The notes beneath the pieces are model-generated. The model was not told the DNA's origin. It was given only the letters and a program-made list of their open reading frames with translations, and ran no database searches. Shown here piece by piece: positions 34,625 to 42,618 of a stretch of DNA of 64,000 nt (position 1 is the first letter of the stretch; each line of letters starts with the position of its first letter). Position numbers and translations under genes: made by a program. The DNA comes from Caldilineaceae bacterium. GTDB taxonomy: Bacteria > Chloroflexota > Anaerolineae > Caldilineales > Caldilineaceae. Where the stretch lies: assembly GCA_020846635.1 (NCBI GenBank), contig JADLDO010000070.1, positions 1-64,000 on the forward strand, written 5' to 3'.

Positions 34625-36928
34625 ATGAGCGGTGACAGCGCGCAGCACAAAGACCTGGCGACTTCTATCATCCTGGCGAATGCTCAGATCGAAATCCGTT
34701 TCGATGCAAGCAATGGGCGCATTACCGCCATTCGCAACATTTCCCAAGAGCTTGATCTCATCGCCTCTGTGCTGGACAGCCCGCCCTGGCGCTTGGAACT
34801 CGACCGAAGCCGTGAATGGATAGAATACTTCACAAATTTCACCTATACCCTTGAGGAAACTGGTACCCTTGCGGAAACCGGCGGCGAGAATCGAGCCGTC
34901 ACCCTCCGTTGGGAAACGGAATTCGGCATCACGCTCGTCAGCCGCGTGGTCATCGCACAGGATGAGCCATCGATTTACTTTACGATTGCTGCCGAGAACC
35001 GCGGCAGCTATGCCATTGACAAGATCGAATACCCCTTCATCAGCGGCGTTGGCGCGCTCGGCAAGCCCCCTACATCAAGCTGCCTGGTTCATTCACAGGG
35101 AACCGGGTTTCTCTTTCGCGATCCAGCGCATACCTTTCTTGCAGAAACAGGGCGCAAACAGGGGTTGCGCTACTCCCCCTACCCCGAAGGCTTCAACGGC
35201 TCCACCATGCAGTTTATGGCCTACTATGCCGAGCAAAAGGGGGGCTTTTACTTTGCCACGCGCGACCAGGGCCACTCCATGAAGTGGTTCAACTTCTTCA
35301 AAGACGTGGACACCGCGACGCTGACCGTCTCCTTCATGCATCAGAATCCGGCTGTGGTGGCAGGGATGGACTTTGTGCCGGAGTATCCTATTGAGATCAG
35401 CGCGCTCTTTGAGGGCAATTGGTATGAGGCTGCCGAGCGCTACAAACGCTGGGCCATCCATCAGAACTGGACAGCACAAGGCAAACTGGCAGATCGAGCG
35501 CAGCGCGCCCACTGGCTCTTAGAAAAGGTAGGCATCTGTACCTTTGGCATTAATGCCGCGCATGATCGTTCTGCCTGGCTGGATGCCTTCCATCAGATGG
35601 CAGACACGCCCATCTTTCACATCCTCGGCCCCAATTGGGCGCGCACAGGCCAGGACTATATGAACTCAATTCCAACGGGCGCGCTGGAGGCGTGGCTTCC
35701 AGCGATTTTCTCCAGCGAGAATCTGGACGTTATCCGCCGCAACGGCGACTATTGGGCTCCCTTCGAGTTTGATCTTCTCTGTTCGCACCAGGGCAGCCGT
35801 TCCGAGCCGGTCATGGAATCGCGTATGCTCCTGCCCCATCAGAAATATAGTTTTGACCGTTATGTTTTTCCATTCATGTGTCCTGCTACCTCTTTTTGGC
35901 ACGATTTCCACATCGCACGCGATCAACAGATCGTCGCAGACCATGCCCCGGATTCGATCTACTACGACATTTCCGTAAACAACGTGCTCATGGCCTGCCG
36001 CTCCACGCATCACAAGCACCAACCAGGGGGCGGCGCAGAAATTGTCGATGCTTATGCCGGTATGTTCGCCGGCACCAAAGCGGCAACGGCAGAGGCCGCG
36101 GGGCGTTATCTGCCGCTGGGCGCCGAAATGATCACGGAACTGATGATTCCGTACTTCGACTATTACCAGGCACGCGCCGAAGCCTCGCCGGTGAGCAGTT
36201 TTGAAGGGGACTTTTGGCGACAATGGCTGATCGAGGGCAAGGTCGAGAAGATCCCGCTCTTTGCCTATGTCTATCATGAGTATGGCCCCACGCGCATGGA
36301 TGGTTGGGCCAAACTTTCGCCGGAAATCGGTGATATTTTTTACTGGGTGGCGAGTCGTGTCACGCTGTGGGGAGGGCTTTTTGAGCTGAACTATGAATTC
36401 AGCGCCCTAGAGACGCTAAATGGGAAGAATGATGACCCAACCGAGCATTATTTCCATTTTGATCCGCGGTCATACACCATTGATCCGCACAAAGCTGCCT
36501 TTGTGGGCGAGGTGGCGCGCATTCGTACCGGCTGGGCCAATCCCTATTTGGCCTATGGAACCATGATGCCCCCGCCTGAACTGGAAACGCCTATGATCAC
36601 GCTGGATTACTTCCTCTACAACTGCGCCCAACGCCTGCCCCACTATGAGGAGCATGGCGAGATTTCGGTGTCCAGCGTCGCCTGTTCGGCATGGAACTAT
36701 CAAGGAGAAAAAGCCGCCATCCTCTTTGTCAATTTGCAAGCCGAAGCCCAGACCGTCGAAATCCCTCTCGACCGAACCCGCTATGGTCTGAAGCAGGATC
36801 AAGCGGTTTCGTTATTTCAGATGAGCGAGGGCGAGGCCAGGCCGCTGGGCACACTCCAGCCGCAGCAGGTGTTCACGCTGACACTCCCACCACGCCAGTT
36901 CGTTGGGCTGGAAATGCGCCCGGCCTAG
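34625..36928 (+). CDS. Putative glycoside hydrolase, DUF6259-like
   Basis: A 767-aa protein without signal peptide. Residues 10-270 look like a beta-sandwich with ILANAQIEIRFDASNGRITAIRNI, the opening typical of proteins such as DUF6259 and GH36/GH42-related enzymes. Residues 300-600 suggest a TIM barrel, with acidic strand ends such as DHAPDSIYYDISV and a HEYGPTRMDGW segment. A C-terminal beta-domain (from about 670) follows. The family assignment is from recall. The genomic position, 27 bp after the second importer permeases, suggests cytoplasmic hydrolysis of the imported oligosaccharide. Catalytic residues cannot be named with confidence. Confidence 0.65.
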   Translation: MSGDSAQHKDLATSIILANAQIEIRFDASNGRITAIRNISQELDLIASVLDSPPWRLELDRSREWIEYFTNFTYTLEETGTLAETGGENRAVTLRWETEFGITLVSRVVIAQDEPSIYFTIAAENRGSYAIDKIEYPFISGVGALGKPPTSSCLVHSQGTGFLFRDPAHTFLAETGRKQGLRYSPYPEGFNGSTMQFMAYYAEQKGGFYFATRDQGHSMKWFNFFKDVDTATLTVSFMHQNPAVVAGMDFVPEYPIEISALFEGNWYEAAERYKRWAIHQNWTAQGKLADRAQRAHWLLEKVGICTFGINAAHDRSAWLDAFHQMADTPIFHILGPNWARTGQDYMNSIPTGALEAWLPAIFSSENLDVIRRNGDYWAPFEFDLLCSHQGSRSEPVMESRMLLPHQKYSFDRYVFPFMCPATSFWHDFHIARDQQIVADHAPDSIYYDISVNNVLMACRSTHHKHQPGGGAEIVDAYAGMFAGTKAATAEAAGRYLPLGAEMITELMIPYFDYYQARAEASPVSSFEGDFWRQWLIEGKVEKIPLFAYVYHEYGPTRMDGWAKLSPEIGDIFYWVASRVTLWGGLFELNYEFSALETLNGKNDDPTEHYFHFDPRSYTIDPHKAAFVGEVARIRTGWANPYLAYGTMMPPPELETPMITLDYFLYNCAQRLPHYEEHGEISVSSVACSAWNYQGEKAAILFVNLQAEAQTVEIPLDRTRYGLKQDQAVSLFQMSEGEARPLGTLQPQQVFTLTLPPRQFVGLEMRPA

Positions 36929-37061
36929 CGCATGGAGTCTATGTGAAAGACACTGTATCTACGATCTGTGGAATGGTCTATTGAAATGCAATGTGCTTGC
37001 GACCATAGTGAAAGGAGCCGCAAAGTAGGAGTGCTAGGTAGGAACGGAGGCCAGAGACACC

Positions 37062-37238
37062 ATGAACATTACAATACTCGTCGTTGGCTATCTGCTCATC
37101 AGTGCGCTTTGCACCTGTGCGCTGATCAGTGCTTGCGTTATCAGCGCCCGTATGAAAGACAAGCAAGTACGCGTGCTGCGCGCTGTGCGTGTTCGGCCTT
37201 TTGGTCGCTCTGTAGCTAAATCCGCTCATGCCCACTAG
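37062..37238 (+). CDS. Small single-pass membrane protein (58 aa)
   Basis: The ATG at 37062 has GGAGG 11 nt upstream. The product begins MNITILVVGYLLISALCTC, a Cys-containing transmembrane helix to about residue 29, followed by a basic cytoplasmic tail (RMKDKQVRVLRAVRVRPFGR). No family recognised. The hydrophobic-then-basic layout and ribosome site favour a real gene, but the length leaves doubt. Confidence 0.5.
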   Translation: MNITILVVGYLLISALCTCALISACVISARMKDKQVRVLRAVRVRPFGRSVAKSAHAH

Positions 37239-37266
37239 CAGGCAAGTTCAGGGGGCAGCCTTTTGA

Positions 37267-37737
37267 TTGGGATCTATATTCGTGGATGAAACCTCGATCA
37301 CCGCATATATTACCGGCACGTTTGACGGTGTCTATCCTGTCGACGCGTGGGGTGACACCTTTTTTTTCTACAACCCTGGTCGCAGGCTGCCGGATGAGAT
37401 CTATTTTGCCACGATCAAGAACAAAGACGACGAGTATGACCGCTTCTCGAATGTAGATCGCCCCTCAGTCTTCCGCCTTAACATCGGCATCAGCAAGGCT
37501 ACCTACCGCGCGCTCTTTGGCGCACCCCCCTCCCGTCATGGCGCAGACAATGTGGCTGACACCCGCTATGACTTCACCACCCTGGATCAACTGCTGCCAC
37601 ACCCTGTCTATGGACGGATGTATTGGGTCTGTGTGCTCAACCCCAGCGCGGCAACGTTTGAAGCTGTGCAACCGTTGCTTGCAGAGGCCTATGATCTAGC
37701 CGTCAGCAAGTATACAAAGCGCGCAGCCCGCGCGTGA
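37267..37737 (+). CDS. DUF6194-like protein
   Basis: A protein of about 156 aa that matches, from recall, the DUF6194 family: ITAYITGTFDGVYPVDAWGD, then GDTFFFYNP, DRFSNVDRPSVFRLNIGISK and a C-terminal RMYWVCVLNPS. Function unknown; related folds are small cytosolic proteins often beside LLM oxidoreductases and methyltransferases. The start is uncertain: TTG at 37267 or GTG at 37282, neither with a clear ribosome site. No signal or membrane segment. Confidence 0.75.
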   Translation: MGSIFVDETSITAYITGTFDGVYPVDAWGDTFFFYNPGRRLPDEIYFATIKNKDDEYDRFSNVDRPSVFRLNIGISKATYRALFGAPPSRHGADNVADTRYDFTTLDQLLPHPVYGRMYWVCVLNPSAATFEAVQPLLAEAYDLAVSKYTKRAARA

Positions 37738-37931
37738 GTCTCAACGATTCATACAAGCCGCGCCTTCACAAGCAAGCCACCTTCTCACAAGATTTATAGT
37801 AAGCGTAGACACAACGCAAAGGTATACCCTGGTATAAGATGGTATGAAATTATGATCTGCAAAAAGGCTGCTGTCTACTCGACTGGCCGGTGCGGACCTT
37901 GTTATTACATGGGTTGGAAGGAGCTTGCTCT

Positions 37932-38984
37932 ATGATGAAATATGGAAGGCACTTACGCTTTGGCTATTGTCTAAACCCGACAGCGGCGGATCCAAAGCAG
38001 CCATTGCGGCTGGCTGCGATGGCCGAGTCGTTGGGGCTCGACTATGTTGGCATCCAGAACCATCCCTATAATGCGGCTCATTATGATCCGTGGACGCTGC
38101 TGACCGCCATTGGTATGGGAACGTCACGCGTTTCGCTTTTCACCAATATGGGCGGCTTGTCGCTGCAATCCCCGATGAGGTTGGCGAAGGCGGCGGCTTC
38201 GCTTGATCTATTGCTCGACGGACGTGTTGAAGTGGGTCTCAGCACAGGCGCATCTTCTGATCCACTGGCGGGCGCGTCGAGCGAAAAACGCAATGACGAA
38301 GACGCGCTGGCTGCGATGGAGGAAGCAATGCAAGTCATGCGCCTCATGTGGAGCGGTGAGCGCTCGGTCGATTTTGCAGGGAAGTTCTACCCATTTGCCG
38401 GATTGCAGCCAGGCCCGGCACCCGCCCATCACATCGGCCTCTGGTTGGGAGCCAATGAGCCGCGCGCTTCGGCGCTGGCAGGACGTCTGGCCGATGGCTG
38501 GCTGGCTGACCATTATCCGGTCGCGCTGCCGCGTGATCTGGTGACGTTGAGCCAGCATATTGATGATGCCGCCGACGCCGCGGGCCGCGAGCCATCTGCC
38601 ATTCAACGAATCTGGAACATTGCGGGAACCATCGGCCGCGAAGGACGTGATACGCTCTTCCAGGGTTCTGCAAAACAGTGGTCAGAGTGGTTTGCTGATC
38701 TTGCCGTGGATATTGGCATTGATACCTTCCTGTTGATGGAGGGAGAGAATGCTGAAGATCAGCTTCAAAGGTTTGCGCTGGAGGTCGTACCATATACCAG
38801 GGAATTGATGGAACAGTTCCCTGGCCGCTCGGTCTCCTATGGATTGTACCGCGCATACCAGGGAGCCAAAGCATCCGGTGCGACCCGGGCTGAGGAGGCG
38901 ACAGGCAATGTCGACCTGGTTGATGAAACGTCAATGGGCTCCTTCCCGGCCAGCGACCCCCCCGCATCCAACTCATTTACATAG
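37932..38984 (+). CDS. LLM-class flavin-dependent oxidoreductase with FPASDPP tail
   Basis: A 350-aa luciferase-like monooxygenase-family TIM barrel binding FMN or F420. RFGYCLNPTAADPKQPLRLA, LGLDYVGIQNHPYNAAHYDPWTLL and LLDGRVEVGLSTGA are family signatures. The start at 37932 is supported by AAGGAG 8 nt upstream. After the barrel the last 25 residues form a polar tail ending DETSMGSFPASDPPASNSFT. This SFPASDPP motif occurs at the ends of unrelated bacterial proteins and is not part of the enzyme fold. Substrate unknown. Confidence 0.88.
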   Translation: MMKYGRHLRFGYCLNPTAADPKQPLRLAAMAESLGLDYVGIQNHPYNAAHYDPWTLLTAIGMGTSRVSLFTNMGGLSLQSPMRLAKAAASLDLLLDGRVEVGLSTGASSDPLAGASSEKRNDEDALAAMEEAMQVMRLMWSGERSVDFAGKFYPFAGLQPGPAPAHHIGLWLGANEPRASALAGRLADGWLADHYPVALPRDLVTLSQHIDDAADAAGREPSAIQRIWNIAGTIGREGRDTLFQGSAKQWSEWFADLAVDIGIDTFLLMEGENAEDQLQRFALEVVPYTRELMEQFPGRSVSYGLYRAYQGAKASGATRAEEATGNVDLVDETSMGSFPASDPPASNSFT

Positions 38985-39030
38985 CGAAAACCAGCGCATA
39001 CACGCATTATACTGTTGAGGGAGCATACGG

Positions 39031-39555
39031 ATGGAGTATCAGAGCGAACCAGTGACCATGTGGTTTGATCGCCGGCTGGTCATGCGCGCCTCACCGATCC
39101 ACGGCACAGGCACATTTGCGACCCACCCCATCCGCGCCGGAGAACGGCTGATCTGGGTCTCTGGTGGCATCGTCTATACTTCAGAAGACTGGCGAAGCGG
39201 GAAAGTGCAACTTGACCCGGAGCAGTATAACGAGGGACAAATCGGCGATGACCTCTTTGTTGCCACGCCCAAGTCACTCTATTACTACGTCAATCACTCC
39301 TGTGATCCCAATGTGTTGAATGACGTGGCGTGGCGCGATATTCAGGCTGGCGAGGAAGTGACAACCGATTATGCCTATTGCGAAGCGTCACCCGGTTATC
39401 TGCTGGAAGCATGTGCCTGCGGGTCAGCGATCTGCCGCGGGCGCGCAACCGGCAATGACTGGAAACTCCCCGCGCTGCAACAACGATACCGTGGCTACTT
39501 CACACCCCACATCGAACGCCTGATTCGGGCGTCGAGTACCTGCGCGGATACTTGA
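39031..39555 (+). CDS. SET domain protein
   Basis: A 174-aa SET-domain protein, predicted S-adenosylmethionine-dependent lysine methyltransferase. RASPIHGTGTFATHPIRAGE opens the domain, YYVNHSCDPNVLND is the pseudoknot NHSCxPN motif that binds the cofactor, and EVTTDYAYCEASPGY supplies the DYxY region. A post-SET-like Cys pair (ACACGSAICRG) could bind zinc with the motif Cys. GGGAG precedes the ATG. Substrate unknown. It lies 46 bp after the LLM gene and 27 bp before a methyltransferase, all on the plus strand. Confidence 0.9.
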   Translation: MEYQSEPVTMWFDRRLVMRASPIHGTGTFATHPIRAGERLIWVSGGIVYTSEDWRSGKVQLDPEQYNEGQIGDDLFVATPKSLYYYVNHSCDPNVLNDVAWRDIQAGEEVTTDYAYCEASPGYLLEACACGSAICRGRATGNDWKLPALQQRYRGYFTPHIERLIRASSTCADT

Positions 39556-39582
39556 GCATAAGCATGGTATTTGGAGGACGCT

Positions 39583-40389
39583 ATGCGCGATGATGTGAGT
39601 GATATTGCCCATTTTTATAACACCGATCCAGCAAGAGAGCATCTCCGTTTAGATCGGCATCAACTTGAGTATGACATGACTTGGCGCTATCTGGACAGGT
39701 ATCTGCCCGCTCAAGGCTCTATTTTGGAAGTTGGGGCTGCCACAGGAAGATATACGCTGGCATTGGCGAAACGGGGCTATACGCTCACGGCGGTTGACTT
39801 GTCGGCGGCGCTCCTTGAGGAATGTAGAAATCGGCTTGCAGAGGCAGGGCTAGAGGGGCAGGTGCGCTTCGTTGTGGCTGATGCGCGCGATCTCGGCGGC
39901 GTGCCACAGAGGGGATTTGATGCGGTTCTCCTCATGGGGCCACTCTATCACCTGATCGTCGAAGCCGACCGGAAAATGGTCGTGCAGCAAGCGTTTGAGC
40001 GACTGCGCGAAGGCGGCATCCTCTTTTCATCGTTCCTGAGTCGCTTTGGCATGATGGGCGATTTGCTGAAGAACAAGCCCGACTGGATTGAGGATCAGGC
40101 CGCAGTACGGTCACAGTTGGAGCATGGCAAACGCCCGGATGATTCTCCGCGCGGTGGGTTTCGTGGATACGCCGCACAAGTGTCTGAGCTTGCCCCTTTA
40201 CATGAGGCGATCGGCTTCGAAACGTTAACGGTAGCGGCTGTTGAACCTGTCATCGCCGCGGACGACGAGAGTTACAACAAACTCCAGGGAAAGCAGCGCC
40301 AACAATGGCTTGATCTGTTCTATGAGATGAGTACGGAGAGGTCAATCCTCGGCGCATCAAGGCATCTTCTCTATGTTGGCAAGAAATAA
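39583..40389 (+). CDS. Class I SAM-dependent methyltransferase
   Basis: A 268-aa Rossmann methyltransferase. The glycine-rich motif I ILEVGAATGRYTLALAKRGY (about residues 46-65), acidic motif II LTAVDLS and motif post I FVVADARDL are present, followed by FDAVLLMGPLYHLI. The acceptor is not identifiable; similar proteins act on small molecules. The ATG at 39583 has GGAGG 5 nt upstream. Confidence 0.9.
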   Translation: MRDDVSDIAHFYNTDPAREHLRLDRHQLEYDMTWRYLDRYLPAQGSILEVGAATGRYTLALAKRGYTLTAVDLSAALLEECRNRLAEAGLEGQVRFVVADARDLGGVPQRGFDAVLLMGPLYHLIVEADRKMVVQQAFERLREGGILFSSFLSRFGMMGDLLKNKPDWIEDQAAVRSQLEHGKRPDDSPRGGFRGYAAQVSELAPLHEAIGFETLTVAAVEPVIAADDESYNKLQGKQRQQWLDLFYEMSTERSILGASRHLLYVGKK

Positions 40390-40408
40390 CCGGCACCAAA
40401 GCGAAAGT

Positions 40409-40435
40409 ACGGGGAGGGTCTACAGCCCTCCCCGT
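40409..40435 (+). terminator. Terminator-like hairpin
   Basis: Ten-base arms ACGGGGAGGG and CCCTCCCCGT enclose a 7-nt loop 20 bp after the methyltransferase stop. Only a short T-rich tail follows. It lies between convergent genes. Confidence 0.65.
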
Positions 40436-40476
40436 TACACATAACGCCGAACTGTGGGTACAAAGCTTGAACGTCG

Positions 40477-40737
40477 CTAGTCACTGTTCACTTGGTTGGG
40501 ATCAACCTGGATAACCGAGATTAAAGGCAGACCCAAATCTCGCACTTTTCTCAGAAAGCCATGCAGTGCCGGCTGATCGACCACCGGGCCGGTTAACAGC
40601 GTCTCGCCGTTTTCTTCAAGCGTGACGGTCAGCCCTTCAAACCAGTTGGCCCAGCGGTGTTCCAGATGTCCTCTGATGCGAATTTCATAAACCCCGGATT
40701 CATGCTGACCCTCTATTGCTACGTCGGTTTCACTCAT
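40477..40737 (-). CDS. Conserved small protein of unknown function
   Basis: An 86-aa protein whose core YEIRIRGHLEHRWANWFEGLTV...LLTGPVVDQPALHGFLRKVRDLG resembles a widespread family found in Chloroflexota and Actinobacteria next to enzymes and regulators. The alternating strand pattern and conserved W/F and GPVVDQ turn suggest a compact beta-alpha fold. No catalytic motif. Function unknown. It is transcribed toward the methyltransferase and precedes the paralog pair on the same strand, 50 bp downstream of the nearer paralog. Confidence 0.7.
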   Translation of the reverse strand: MSETDVAIEGQHESGVYEIRIRGHLEHRWANWFEGLTVTLEENGETLLTGPVVDQPALHGFLRKVRDLGLPLISVIQVDPNQVNSD

Positions 40738-40787
40738 TTTGCGCCTCTTGCATTTCCCTCATGCTTTCCTTGCATTTTCCAGCGAAC

Positions 40788-41516
40788 TTACTGGACTTCG
40801 GCCTGGCGTAGTTGGGGGCTCCGCGCGCTCAGTACGGGCTCCGGGGATTGCTTGCGCCGTTCCGACCAGAGCGCATAGCCCATCCAGGCCAGCGCTAGCC
40901 CTACTGGCACTGCCACCAATGCCTTGAACTCATGCGGAAGCAGCGCGCCGGTCAGGGTCAACGCAGAGGCGACGGCCAGCAGACCACCCGCCCAGCGCGA
41001 CAGGACAGCGGCGCGGAAGGTTGCGATGCCAAAGAGCAGGCCGCCGAGTATATACAGAGGCCCTGTTAGCGTCCACAGTGTTGGGAGGACGCCGAGGCTC
41101 ACCTCACTGGCATACCCACTGAAGATCCCCAGAAAGCCCTCCACAAACGCCGGTGACTCAGTGACCAACAACGGCAAGATCGTGGCTTCGGCAAAGGTAA
41201 ATGGCGCTTGAAGCACCAGCCAGAGGCTCAACAGGAGAAAGCCGGCCAGCCCCAGCCATCCTGTCTCTTTCACCTGCCGGACGTAGAGCCCCGTCATGCC
41301 GAGCACGCCGAAGAAGGACATGGCGCTGGCGAGTGAGTGGACGATGATCCACCGGGGGGTGGGAACGGACAAAAGCGTTTCAATTGGATGGAACAGCCCA
41401 ACGATCATGAAAAAGATTCCTGCCACCATCGCGGATGCCCCTGCCCAACGGATGAGCTTCGTGGTGTCCAACTGTTTGTCTCCTGCCATCAATGTGCTTT
41501 GCTTTGAGGTATTCAT
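40788..41516 (-). CDS. DUF-type multi-pass membrane protein, paralog A
   Basis: A 242-aa membrane protein with about seven hydrophobic helices. It opens with a hydrophilic tail of about 20 residues, then TTKLIRWAGASAMVAGIFFM. Strongly similar to paralog B at 41752: both share WAG-A, TGWLGLAGFLLLS, VEGFLGI, and a LAWMGYALWSERR end. No transporter or enzyme motif recognised. AAGGAG precedes the ATG at 41516. Its promoter region matches that of paralog B, with phased GTGGGGA boxes. It is probably a regulated target of the nearby MalT-like regulator. Confidence 0.8.
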   Translation of the reverse strand: MNTSKQSTLMAGDKQLDTTKLIRWAGASAMVAGIFFMIVGLFHPIETLLSVPTPRWIIVHSLASAMSFFGVLGMTGLYVRQVKETGWLGLAGFLLLSLWLVLQAPFTFAEATILPLLVTESPAFVEGFLGIFSGYASEVSLGVLPTLWTLTGPLYILGGLLFGIATFRAAVLSRWAGGLLAVASALTLTGALLPHEFKALVAVPVGLALAWMGYALWSERRKQSPEPVLSARSPQLRQAEVQ

Positions 41517-41577
41517 AGTATCTCCTTGTTTGAACTTCGTTTGAGTGTGTCGTTCTGTCTTTTCTTGCTTCGACATC

Positions 41578-41667
41578 ACTATACAGAGCAATGTGGGGAG
41601 GTGTCTTCCTCATATGTGGGGATTGGTGTGGGGATTGTGATGGGGATGCTTGTGGGGAGATGTGGGA
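41578..41667 (-). promoter_or_regulatory. Array of GTGGGGA boxes with -10 element upstream of paralog A
   Basis: Six GTGGGGA-like boxes end at 41599, 41622, 41634, 41646, 41658 and 41667 (spacings 23, 12, 12, 12, 9). A -10-like TATAGT (minus strand) lies at 41578-41583. The layout matches the array upstream of paralog B almost base for base. Direct repeats at one helical turn fit cooperative binding by an activator such as a MalT-type protein. Confidence 0.65.
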
Positions 41668-41688
41668 ATTGATCGGATGACTATCGAG

Positions 41689-41734
41689 TACAAAATGAGA
41701 CAAGCGGCCATCTGGCCGCTTGTCTCATTTTGTA
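41689..41734. terminator. Very strong terminator hairpin after paralog B
   Basis: A perfect 22-bp inverted repeat (41689-41710 and 41713-41734) with a 2-nt centre begins 17 bp past the paralog B stop. The arms contain AAAATGAGACAAGCGGCCA, so an AAAA/TTTT run sits at the base of the stem. It insulates the two paralog promoters from each other. Confidence 0.85.
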
Positions 41735-41751
41735 TGTGGTTTGCAGCGAGC

Positions 41752-42447
41752 TTACTTAGCTCCGGCCTGGCGAAGTTGGGGATTTGCCCTGCCAGGTACG
41801 GGTTCCGAGGCTTGCCCTCGTCGTTCCGACCAGAGCGCATAGCCCATCCAGGCCAGCGCAATTGCCATCGGTACTGCCAGAATCCGGTCGTAGGGATGTG
41901 CAATCAGCGGTGCTGTGAAGAAGGGGAGTACGACCGCAAAGGCCAGCAGGGCTCCCGCCCAGCGGGGCAGGACACCAGCGCGGAAGGTCGCGATGCCAAA
42001 GAGCACGCCGCCGAGCAAATATCCAGCCAGCCCGGTGATGGTATAGACCAGCGGCAGTGCGCCGAGGTCAAAGCCGGTGGCGTGTCCACTGGCGATCCCC
42101 AGGAAGCCCTCCACGTACTGCGGTGCCGCGGTCGCCAACACCGGCGAGATCAAGGCTTCGACGAATTGAAAGGCAGTGGTGAGCGCATAGAAAAAGCCCA
42201 ACAGGAGAAAGCCGGCCAGACCCAGCCACCCCGTTTCTTCCACTTGCCGGGCGTAGATCCCCGTGATGCCGAGCATACCGAGGAGGCCCATGGCGATGCC
42301 CAAGTAGTGGACGATAGTCCATTGGGGGGTAGTGACAGACGAAAGCACGTCAAGTGGATGGATTACCTGGATGACAACGAACAAGATCCCTGTCCCCATC
42401 GCGGCTAAACCGGCCCAACGGATGAGATTCGTGGCTGTTGTCTTCAT
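41752..42447 (-). CDS. DUF-type multi-pass membrane protein, paralog B
   Basis: A 231-aa relative of paralog A with the same helix layout: NLIRWAGLAAMGTGILFVVI, IAMGLLGMLGITGIYARQVEETGWLGLAG, GLAGYLLGGVLFGIATF, and the LAWMGYALWSERRGQ end. The tandem arrangement indicates local duplication with its promoter. AGGAGAGC precedes the ATG. Function unknown; both lack charged residues in helices, arguing against a channel or pump of known type. Confidence 0.8.
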   Translation of the reverse strand: MKTTATNLIRWAGLAAMGTGILFVVIQVIHPLDVLSSVTTPQWTIVHYLGIAMGLLGMLGITGIYARQVEETGWLGLAGFLLLGFFYALTTAFQFVEALISPVLATAAPQYVEGFLGIASGHATGFDLGALPLVYTITGLAGYLLGGVLFGIATFRAGVLPRWAGALLAFAVVLPFFTAPLIAHPYDRILAVPMAIALAWMGYALWSERRGQASEPVPGRANPQLRQAGAK

Positions 42448-42499
42448 TTTGCTCTCCTTGATTTAGATATTTGCCGTTTGTCGTCTTTGCTTCGATATC

Positions 42500-42589
42500 A
42501 CTATACAAAGCAATGTGGGGAGGCGTCTTCCCCATATGTGGGGATTCTTGTGGGATTGCTAGGGGGATGTCTGTGGGGATAGGTGGGGA
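42500..42589 (-). promoter_or_regulatory. Array of GTGGGGA boxes with -10 element upstream of paralog B
   Basis: Boxes end at 42521, 42544, 42555, 42567, 42579 and 42589 (spacings 23, 11, 12, 12, 10). TATAGT on the minus strand lies at 42500-42505. GGGGAT resembles the 5' part of the MalT box of enteric bacteria. The array ends about 30 bp before the stop of the MalT-like regulator gene, so regulator and target are adjacent. Confidence 0.65.
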
Positions 42590-42618
42590 GAATGGCAGGG
42601 ATGGGCAGTGCTTTGGGG

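Noticed and set aside
41689..41734. Insertion-sequence end
   Set aside because: A long perfect palindrome with a 2-nt loop right after a stop fits a terminator; no transposase or target duplication is visible.
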